NCBI RefSeq assembly: GCF_045920555.1
Contig: NZ_CP174509.1
Location: forward strand, 3,658,001 to 3,722,000
Source: Pseudalkalibacillus sp045920555
GTDB taxonomy: Bacteria; Bacillota; Bacilli; Bacillales; Fictibacillaceae
Length of the DNA stretch: 64,000 bases
Reading direction: 5' to 3'
The translations under genes were made by a program, and so were the position numbers. The notes under the pieces were generated by a model. It was not told where the DNA came from. It saw only the letters and a program-made list of their open reading frames with translations, and ran no database searches. Of this stretch, positions 9,059 to 14,772 are shown piece after piece (the first letter of the stretch is position 1; each line of letters starts with the position of its first letter).

Positions 9059-10162
9059 TTATCCGCGTATGATTTGAAGTTCTTTAGGAAATTTGGTCAG
9101 TGTCTCATATCCTTTCGAAGTGACAAGAACATCATCTTCAATACGGACACCGCCAACATCAGGTAAATAAATTCCTGGTTCAATCGTGTAGGTCATACCT
9201 TCTTTTAATAGATTGTCGTTATTTTCACTCATAGACGGATATTCATGTACATCGATTCCGATACCGTGTCCGATTCTATGAGGGAAAAAGTCACCATAAC
9301 CTGCATTTGTGATGATTTCTCTCGCTTTTTTATCAAGATCACCAAGACGAGTGCCCGGCTTTGAAATTTCTAATGTCTCAAGCTGGGCTTCCAAGACAAT
9401 GTCATAAATCTCTTTTTGCTTATCACTGACCTCTTCAAAAGCCACAGTCCTCGTTATATCAGAACAATAGCCATCCAATACAACACCGAGGTCGAACAAG
9501 ACAAAATCGCCTTTCATAAGTTTTCGATCACCGGGATTTCCGTGAGGCTGGCCCGATTTTTCACCGAATAAGACCATTGTGGAAAAAGACATTTCACGAA
9601 TCCCTTTTTTCTTCAATTCATATTCAATCGTAGCAAGGACTTCCATTTCTGTGCATCCTTCTCGTAATGCGTTAATACCTGTTTCAACTCCAAAATCAGC
9701 TAATTCAGCCGCTTTACGGAGGATACCCAGCTCTTTTTCATCTTTTATAAGCCTTAGTTCGTGGAGCTTTTCCTCTGCACTTGTAAAAGATACAGAAGGA
9801 TACATTTTCATAATTTGCTCTGCACGCTCATATGAAATTGTTTCTTTTTCAATGGCAACTTGATCCACTGTAGTTATGCCTCTTGTTTTAAGTGCTGATT
9901 GGATCATTTCCCATGGATTATCTGCATCACCATGTCCGATGATCTCATATTCCCACCCTGCATCTCTTGCTTGAGATACTTCCATACCGGGACAAACTAG
10001 GAATGGTTCATGTTTTGGAAAGATGAATATACCTAATAATCTTTCATGGGGTTCACAGTTGAAATTCGAGAGATAGAAAACATTGGCAGAAGAATGAACA
10101 AATGCTAAGGTTTGCTCTGTTTCTTGCAGCCAATTTGAAAACTGCTTTAAACGTTGATTCAT
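9059..10162 (-). CDS. M24 Xaa-Pro dipeptidase (YkvY/PepQ-like)
   Basis: 367 residues. Creatinase-type N-terminal domain (1-130), then a pita-bread M24 domain with dimetal ligands in FDLGVVLDGYCSDITR (two Asp), GHGIGIDVHEYP (His), TIEPGIY (Glu) and GVRIEDDVLV (Glu). It cleaves X-Pro dipeptides in the cytoplasm. It resembles B. subtilis YkvY more than YqhT by the N-terminal RLKQFSNWLQE start and the FYLSNFNCEPHERLL segment, from memory. A TTG at 10174 is possible, but the ATG at 10162 fits the family N terminus; its ribosome site AAAGG is weakly spaced. A sigma-A promoter lies at 10198-10226. Confidence 0.9.
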   Translation of the reverse strand: MNQRLKQFSNWLQETEQTLAFVHSSANVFYLSNFNCEPHERLLGIFIFPKHEPFLVCPGMEVSQARDAGWEYEIIGHGDADNPWEMIQSALKTRGITTVDQVAIEKETISYERAEQIMKMYPSVSFTSAEEKLHELRLIKDEKELGILRKAAELADFGVETGINALREGCTEMEVLATIEYELKKKGIREMSFSTMVLFGEKSGQPHGNPGDRKLMKGDFVLFDLGVVLDGYCSDITRTVAFEEVSDKQKEIYDIVLEAQLETLEISKPGTRLGDLDKKAREIITNAGYGDFFPHRIGHGIGIDVHEYPSMSENNDNLLKEGMTYTIEPGIYLPDVGGVRIEDDVLVTSKGYETLTKFPKELQIIRG

Positions 10163-10197
10163 TGTAAACCACAACCTTTTGATATTATTCTATTGAA

Positions 10198-10226
10198 AAC
10201 ATACCGCTATGTATAACGTTAGTCAA
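10198..10226 (-). promoter_or_regulatory. Sigma-A promoter of the Xaa-Pro dipeptidase gene
   Basis: Minus strand TTGACT, 17 bases, TATGTT; 36 bases from the -10 to the ATG at 10162. Confidence 0.7.
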
Positions 10227-10304
10227 CAAAGACACCCCCTATCACTATATATAATGGAATACAGAGTAAATAGGGGGCTCTATAATTGGAGAAAATGATC
10301 AACA

Positions 10305-10397
10305 TCATAAACGGTGTCTGCGTCTAGGAAGCAGACCTCTGAAAAGTGAACGTGGAATAAATGTGACCAAACGTATTAATCCACTTATAAGTCGCAT
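10305..10397 (-). CDS. 30-residue basic peptide ORF
   Basis: Short ORF beginning MRLISGLIRL and ending RRRHRL: eight arginines and one histidine among 30 residues, with alternating hydrophobic residues that would make an amphipathic cationic helix. Support is a near-ideal ribosome binding site, AAAAAAGGAGGAAAATA, directly before the ATG. A distal inverted repeat (CCCCCTAT at 10235-10242 with ATAGGGGG at 10270-10277) could end its transcript. No homologue is known to me. It could be a membrane-binding small protein, a leader peptide or a chance ORF. Confidence 0.5.
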   Translation of the reverse strand: MRLISGLIRLVTFIPRSLFRGLLPRRRHRL

Positions 10398-10570
10398 TAT
10401 TTTCCTCCTTTTTTACTTTTAATACACTGGTTCACTTTTTATCATCATTTGAAACATTAGCTCCATACCCCTCATGCCCTTATCCAAAATATTCTTTAAT
10501 TTAGATGAACCCGATTTTTCTACTCCGAAATTTCTCCCGTTCACTAAAAATTGTTTAGTCATATTTCTGC

Positions 10571-10607
10571 AAAAAAAGGCATTACTTCTGCTTTGAAGTA
10601 ATACCTT
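10571..10607 (-). terminator. Terminator of the DUF5316 gene
   Basis: Stem GGTATTACTT/AAGTAATGCC with loop CAAAGCAG and a seven-T tail on the minus strand, five bases after the stop at 10612. Confidence 0.9.
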
Positions 10608-10611
10608 AATA

Positions 10612-10905
10612 TTAAACAGCCCATATAATCTGTATGATTGCTGCTGCAAGATTAGGTATCCCGAATACCAGGATGCAATACGCACACTTGTTTCGATTCT
10701 GTCGTTGATACCTCGTTTCGGTGTTGTAATTCGCCCGTAACTGAGTTCCGCTGATAAAGGCGCCTAAAAGGATTCCACTTAAAAGAACAGATATGAGTCC
10801 GACCGTACCGCAAAATTTATAAACAAAAGTCGGGTCATCCACTATTACACTTGTGATAACTGAAATGACCAATAAAAACAAACCTGCACAAAAAGACTTT
10901 TTCAC
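10612..10905 (-). CDS. DUF5316 family small membrane protein
   Basis: 97 residues. Three hydrophobic segments with the DUF5316 pattern: an N-terminal segment (CAGLFLLVISVITSV), a Gly/Ser-rich middle one (VGLISVLLSGILLGAFISG), a polar RANYNTETRYQRQNRNK linker and a last segment (ILVFGIPNLAAAIIQIIW). I start at GTG 10905, preceded by GGGAGGAG at five bases; the longer frame back to 11031 has no such site. Same direction as the small gene at 10949 and probably co-transcribed. Function unknown for the family. Confidence 0.75.
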   Translation of the reverse strand: MKKSFCAGLFLLVISVITSVIVDDPTFVYKFCGTVGLISVLLSGILLGAFISGTQLRANYNTETRYQRQNRNKCAYCILVFGIPNLAAAIIQIIWAV

Positions 10906-10948
10906 ATCTGCTCCTCCCATTACGTGGAAACTCGCCTGACTGAAATAA

Positions 10949-11143
10949 TTATTCTTTCTCCATTTGCTCTTCCAATACCTTTTCAATTTCTTCATCAGAC
11001 ACGACTTCTTCCGGATATTCTTTAATTTCATAATGCTTCATAATCATATCCAGTTTAGATTTGATCAATGAAAGGCTATACAGTACATACAGGATGATAA
11101 GGAGCGGCAATAGATACAACACATACCCGAACAAAATCTCCAT
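10949..11143 (-). CDS. Small single-pass membrane protein, acidic tail
   Basis: 64 residues: N-terminal membrane segment (residues 3-28), then a charged tail rich in Glu (EEVVSDEEIEKVLEEQMEKE) with likely coiled-coil propensity. AGAGGG lies about eight bases before the ATG. Stands 43 bases upstream of the DUF5316 gene; the two look like one transcription unit closed by the terminator at 10571-10607. No family recognised. Confidence 0.65.
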   Translation of the reverse strand: MEILFGYVLYLLPLLIILYVLYSLSLIKSKLDMIMKHYEIKEYPEEVVSDEEIEKVLEEQMEKE

Positions 11144-11270
11144 ATGATCAGCCCTCTCTTTAAATTAGGATTTCTCACCTCATGTCTATATTTAATTTTA
11201 TGAATCCAATGATTGAAAGTATTACTTTTAGAATCGGCACCCCTGGTGTTGCGTCCGAAGTGACCAACTT

Positions 11271-11338
11271 GTGCGCTTATACTGAAGAGTTAAATACTTT
11301 CTTACAGTGAGAAATCAACATCAACCTTTAACAACACC
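11271..11338 (-). repeat. Intergenic repeat element R2 (block A only)
   Basis: Minus strand: GGTGTTGTTAAAGGTTGATG, GATTTCTCACTGTAAGAAAG, TATTTAACTCTTCAGTATAA. Nearly identical to the first ~65 bases of R3 but without the fold-back part. It begins a few bases past the U tract of the transporter terminator, in the same sense as that gene. Confidence 0.8.
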
Positions 11339-11344
11339 TTAAAC

Positions 11345-11375
11345 AAAAAAACTGCTTGGATCAGCGTTCCAAGCA
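11345..11375 (-). terminator. Terminator overlapping the end of the NhaC-type gene
   Basis: Stem CTGCTTGGA/TCCAAGCAG, seven-base loop, seven T on the minus strand. The left arm is made of the last codons and the TGA (11361-11363) falls in the loop and right arm, so the ribosome at the stop codon would cover the hairpin. Confidence 0.88.
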
Positions 11376-12773
11376 GCGAAAGAATAAAATCTTCAATCTA
11401 TGTCTCACATCGTTTCCTATACCGATTCCTGAATAGCCGAGCAGAATTGTAAACAAAGGTGATAGGAAAAGGAAGAATACATAAGGCAAATAACTGAGCA
11501 CGTCAATTCCTAGAGTCGAGGCAAAAAATGCACCGCTGACTCCCCATGGAATCAATGGGTTGACGAGTGTTCCAGCATCCTCTAACGTCCTCGATAAATT
11601 CCTCATATCAATTTGCTGTCTTTCAAAATGAGGTTTGAAGGATTGGCCTGGAATCAAAATCGATAAATATTGTTCACCAGTCAGTACATTCACACCAATT
11701 GAAGAGAGAGCCGTAGTTGCAATTGTGTTGCCCCGGCTTTTGATTTTTGTTTCCAGCAGACTCACGAATGCTTCAAGCATGCCAAGGGCACGAACCAGTC
11801 CTCCTAGTGCTAAGGCAATCCAAATGAGGGAAATAGACCACATCATAGACTGAATTCCACCACGATTGACAATTTCATCGACAGTTTTGTCGCCAGTCTG
11901 CATCTCAAATCCATTTTGCAGCATGTTGATAATTGCCGAACCAGACATTTGCCCCTGAACAAGCAGTATGGTGAGGATTCCTGTAATGACACCAGTCACT
12001 AATGCTGGAATTGTAGGGAACCGCATCAGGGCTAATACAATGACCACAAGAGGTGAAAGTAAGGTCCAACTACTGATGTTAAAGGATTGGGTCAGTTGTC
12101 CTTGAACATTCTCTATCGAAGTTAATGCTCCGCTCCCATCAGTTCCTGTACCCATGATGAGAAAAATAACGATTGTTACAACCAATGCAGGGATCGTCGT
12201 CCACATCAAATGCTTTATGTGGTTGAATAATGAGACACCAGCTACAGCAGGTGCAAAATTCGTTGTATCTGAGAGTGGAGACATTTTATCACCAAAACAT
12301 GCTCCACAAATAATCGCTCCAGCTGCTAGGCCAGGATGGATACCTAGACTTGCTGAAAGTCCCATCAAGGCGACACCGACCGTACCGATGGTTGTAAAAG
12401 AACTGCCCGTAAAACTTGAAACGATAATCGTGACGAGTAATGCACTTATCGTAAAGAATTGTGGTGAAATGAGATCTGTCCCGTAGAATAACATTGTCGG
12501 TACAGTCCCGCTCATCATCCATGTCCCGATCAACATGCCGATCACCATCAATATAAGGACCGGTTTGATTCCAACGATGATTCCATCTATCAACCCTTTC
12601 TCCATCTCATCCCACGTGTATCCGAATCCTTTTGCAAGAAATGCAATGGACACAAGGGAAAGGAGAAGAGGGATATGTGGTTCGGTTTTTAAAATCAGCA
12701 TTGAGTATAAAATAATTCCTACTAGCAAAATTAATGAAACAAGTGAAAAAGTTAAGCTTTTCTTAGATGTCAT
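11361..12773 (-). CDS. NhaC-family antiporter/transporter (YheL-like), T-box controlled
   Basis: 470 residues with about 11-12 membrane segments. NhaC hallmarks: GTWMMSGTVPTM, the SSFTGSSFTTIGTVGVALMG stretch, GACFGDKMSPLSDTTN and EDAGTLVNPLIPWGVSG. The family includes Na+/H+ antiporters (NhaC), malate-lactate exchangers (MleN) and YheL. Regulation decides the guess: a complete T-box riboswitch precedes it, with a specifier best read as TAC (Tyr), and comparative genomics has linked Tyr T-boxes with YheL-type genes as candidate tyrosine carriers. The role is therefore inferred as tyrosine uptake coupled to an ion gradient. ATG 12773 follows AAGGAAGGA; a longer start at 12818 has no site. Confidence 0.85.
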   Translation of the reverse strand: MTSKKSLTFSLVSLILLVGIILYSMLILKTEPHIPLLLSLVSIAFLAKGFGYTWDEMEKGLIDGIIVGIKPVLILMVIGMLIGTWMMSGTVPTMLFYGTDLISPQFFTISALLVTIIVSSFTGSSFTTIGTVGVALMGLSASLGIHPGLAAGAIICGACFGDKMSPLSDTTNFAPAVAGVSLFNHIKHLMWTTIPALVVTIVIFLIMGTGTDGSGALTSIENVQGQLTQSFNISSWTLLSPLVVIVLALMRFPTIPALVTGVITGILTILLVQGQMSGSAIINMLQNGFEMQTGDKTVDEIVNRGGIQSMMWSISLIWIALALGGLVRALGMLEAFVSLLETKIKSRGNTIATTALSSIGVNVLTGEQYLSILIPGQSFKPHFERQQIDMRNLSRTLEDAGTLVNPLIPWGVSGAFFASTLGIDVLSYLPYVFFLFLSPLFTILLGYSGIGIGNDVRHRLKILFFRCLER

Positions 12774-12827
12774 CTTTCTGTTCCTTCCTTCTTTTCCATC
12801 TATTTTTAGATTAACCATTAATCAAAG

Positions 12828-13055
12828 AAAAAAGCTGTCGACTTAGGCCACAGGGGCAAATTCATCGCGGTACCACCCTGCTTGACGTGTTCAACAGCAT
12901 CAACTCTACATTGATAAAGGTTATGAAACCTATAAGCTCCACGAATGTAATTTCGTTCAGTCCCTTCCTTAGCTTCCACCAACCGCTAAGTCTCTGATGT
13001 TTTGAAGAAGACCAACTACTGCGTTCGCTTCAATGCTTTTATGCGTTCAAGTATG
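12828..13055 (-). promoter_or_regulatory. T-box riboswitch, likely tyrosine specific
   Basis: Leader of the NhaC/YheL-type gene. Seen: the canonical T-box AAGCAGGGTGGTACCGCG (12883-12866); stem I with an AGTA element; an apical CTTAGC/GCTAAG stem closing a GGTTGGTGGAA loop; a specifier-loop 3' strand GAACGAAAT-TAC-A followed by TTCG, which pairs with CGAA on the 5' side. Aligned to the glycyl T-box arrangement (codon-A-lower stem), the specifier is TAC; TTA is the less likely alternative because a purine normally follows the codon. The terminator uses CAGGG/CCCTG inside GCTGTTGA/TCGACAGC, ending in six T (12833-12828). Confidence 0.93.
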
Positions 13056-13066
13056 AATGTATTTCT

Positions 13067-13095
13067 ACTATAAAACCTTTTAGACAATACGTCAA
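13067..13095 (-). promoter_or_regulatory. Sigma-A promoter of the T-box transcript
   Basis: Minus strand TTGACG, 17 bases, TATAGT, placing the start of transcription just before stem I of the T-box. Confidence 0.85.
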
Positions 13096-13118
13096 GAATT
13101 TTTCCCGATAAACAACTT

Positions 13119-13158
13119 AAAAAAACACTTTTACAGTGATTTCTGTAAAAGTGTTTTT
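13119..13158 (-). terminator. Terminator of yqgN-mobA
   Basis: Stem AACACTTTTACAG/CTGTAAAAGTGTT with a six-base loop and a T run on the minus strand; it begins at the mobA stop codon. Confidence 0.9.
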
Positions 13159-13751
13159 CAATGGGATATTTCTGTATAATCTGACGGTGTATTCACATTT
13201 TTGAAACATGTAATCATTTCTTCCGATTTATAGGAAACGTAAATACAATCTATACTTCCGAATAAATCGGTCAGACGTCTTTTTTTATTCTTCAATAGAC
13301 CAATAATGTGAGGGAGAATCGAGGATGAATATAATGCAGCTAAGGGCTGAACACAATTTTCTGTACATGGGATTACACTACATTCAGGTTTTAAGAAGGC
13401 GTGGATACTTGCCAACTGCTTAAAGATCCGTCCCTCCATGAGAGGCATATCACATGCTAGGACCAGATAGTGAGAGGCTTCATAAGCTTTCATCCCGCTA
13501 TAGATTCCGGCAAGTGGACCTTCACCTTTGACCTTAGGTTCATCCATGATGATTGTGACGCCTTTTTGTACGGGTATGGATTCTCTAATTGAAGGATGGA
13601 CAACAATCACCAGATGTTCGACAAATGGCTCAAGTATGTCTATTGCCTTTTTATAAAAAGGGATGCCATCAATTTCTTCCAAGGCTTTAGGTGTTCCATA
13701 TCGCCTTGACTCACCACCTGCTAACACTATCCCAGCATATGTTGTTGCCAT
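13158..13751 (-). CDS. mobA: Molybdenum cofactor guanylyltransferase MobA
   Basis: 197 residues. Transfers GMP from GTP to molybdopterin. The N-terminal nucleotide-binding signature LAGGESRRYGTPKAL, the EGPLAGIYSGM segment and LACDMPLM (metal-binding Asp) are present. ATG 13751 follows TAGGAGGG; the longest frame begins 18 bases earlier without a site. It lies 17 bases after yqgN and shares its terminator. No other molybdopterin genes are in the window, so this is an orphan mob gene; low-GC Gram-positives often keep moa/moe genes elsewhere. A different NTP-transferase role is possible but less likely. Confidence 0.85.
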   Translation of the reverse strand: MATTYAGIVLAGGESRRYGTPKALEEIDGIPFYKKAIDILEPFVEHLVIVVHPSIRESIPVQKGVTIIMDEPKVKGEGPLAGIYSGMKAYEASHYLVLACDMPLMEGRIFKQLASIHAFLKPECSVIPCTENCVQPLAALYSSSILPHIIGLLKNKKRRLTDLFGSIDCIYVSYKSEEMITCFKNVNTPSDYTEISH

Positions 13752-13768
13752 ATGATCCCTCCTAAACA

Positions 13769-14341
13769 TTATAATTCTGTATTAAGAATTTTATCGGGCA
13801 TCACTAAAAGATCAACAGGTTGATCAAACGATTCTGTCGGTACCCTTTCCGTCAGTTGGACTGTATGCAAAAGCGATATGGTGGGACCATTGTAACGCTT
13901 TAAATAACGATCGAAATATCCACCGCCAAACCCGATACGATAACCGTTTGGATCGTATAATAAACCAGGAACAATCAATAAATCAATTTCGACGGGGTCA
14001 ACTATTTCTGTCTTAGACACTATGGGTTCTTTAAGCCCGAAAAATACGATTTCAAGTTGGTCAAATGAGGTCAGCTTTCTAAAGTCCATCGAGTGATCAT
14101 GGGAATTACATTTTGGTACAACTACCGTCTTTCTTTGTTCCCAAGCTTCTTGGATGATTGGATATGTATTGATTTCATTCCCTCTTGAAACAGTGATCCC
14201 AATCGTTGTCGCCTTCTTCCATACATCAAGCTGGAATAATTGTTCCCTGATTTTTTCTTCATTGATTTCCTTTACCGATTTCGAGAGTCCAGATAATTTT
14301 CTCTGGGTAGATTTTCTGAGCTCATTCTTCTCTGTAATCAT
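13769..14341 (-). CDS. yqgN: 5-formyltetrahydrofolate cyclo-ligase (YqgN)
   Basis: 190 residues. Converts 5-formyl-THF to 5,10-methenyl-THF with ATP. The family signature DPNGYRIGFGGGYFDRYL is intact, as are the N-terminal RKSTQRKLSGL helix and KCNSHDHSMDF. Start at 14341 with AAGGTGG upstream. As in B. subtilis it follows rpmG; mobA has been added behind it in this genome. Confidence 0.95.
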   Translation of the reverse strand: MITEKNELRKSTQRKLSGLSKSVKEINEEKIREQLFQLDVWKKATTIGITVSRGNEINTYPIIQEAWEQRKTVVVPKCNSHDHSMDFRKLTSFDQLEIVFFGLKEPIVSKTEIVDPVEIDLLIVPGLLYDPNGYRIGFGGGYFDRYLKRYNGPTISLLHTVQLTERVPTESFDQPVDLLVMPDKILNTEL

Positions 14342-14410
14342 AACTTATCCACCTTACTCGACAATTTTTGCAGGAGGTTTTTAAAAGGTTAAACCGTTAG
14401 ATTGATATAG

Positions 14411-14436
14411 AAAAAACAGCAGGAATTCCTGCTGTT
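14411..14436 (-). terminator. Terminator of rpmG
   Basis: Perfect stem AACAGCAGGAATTCCTGCTG with a T run on the minus strand, adjoining the stop codon. Confidence 0.9.
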
Positions 14437-14586
14437 TTACTTAGTTTCACGATGTAAAGTGTGACGCTTCAATCGTGGGCTGTATTTCTTAAGCTCCATA
14501 CGATCTGGATTTGTACGTTTGTTTTTAGAAGTGATGTAGTTACGGTCACCAGTTTCTGTGCAAGCTAATGTTACTTGTACGCGCAT
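14437..14586 (-). CDS. rpmG: 50S ribosomal protein L33, zinc-ligand-poor form
   Basis: 49 residues, the full L33 length. Only C9 remains of the zinc-ribbon cysteines: the positions corresponding to the second and third cysteines are T12 (CTETGDRNY) and S36 (KKYSPRLKR), so this is the C-minus type that does not need zinc. The start at 14586 follows GGAGGG by seven bases. It occupies the rpmGA position before yqgN. C-minus L33 copies are often expressed in zinc limitation in other bacteria, but I see no Zur-box palindrome upstream, so here it is probably constitutive. Confidence 0.95.
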   Translation of the reverse strand: MRVQVTLACTETGDRNYITSKNKRTNPDRMELKKYSPRLKRHTLHRETK

Positions 14587-14772
14587 TTCGTTTCCCTCCA
14601 AACTATCTTCAATGTTCCAAGCGTATGAAACGATCATCCCAAAAAGATGACCGATCGCTTTAAATGTTTAATTTAAATACTAATTGACACCTTAAGTATC
14701 ATATCAAAATTTTTCAAAACAATCAAGACGTAATGAAAGGGAATCCCCACACCATATAGGTTGTTGACAAGA

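Noticed and set aside
10419..10685. An 88-codon minus-strand frame overlapping the DUF5316 gene
   Set aside because: It crosses a clear terminator, has no ribosome site and overlaps a better gene.
11180..11308. A 42-codon plus-strand ORF (MSIFNFMNPM...) before the transporter terminator
   Set aside because: No ribosome binding site at proper distance, and its second half is repeat R2 read backwards.
14587..14700. Zur box upstream of the C-minus rpmG
   Set aside because: No palindrome of the AAATCGTAAT type; only unrelated ACGATC and GATCG words.
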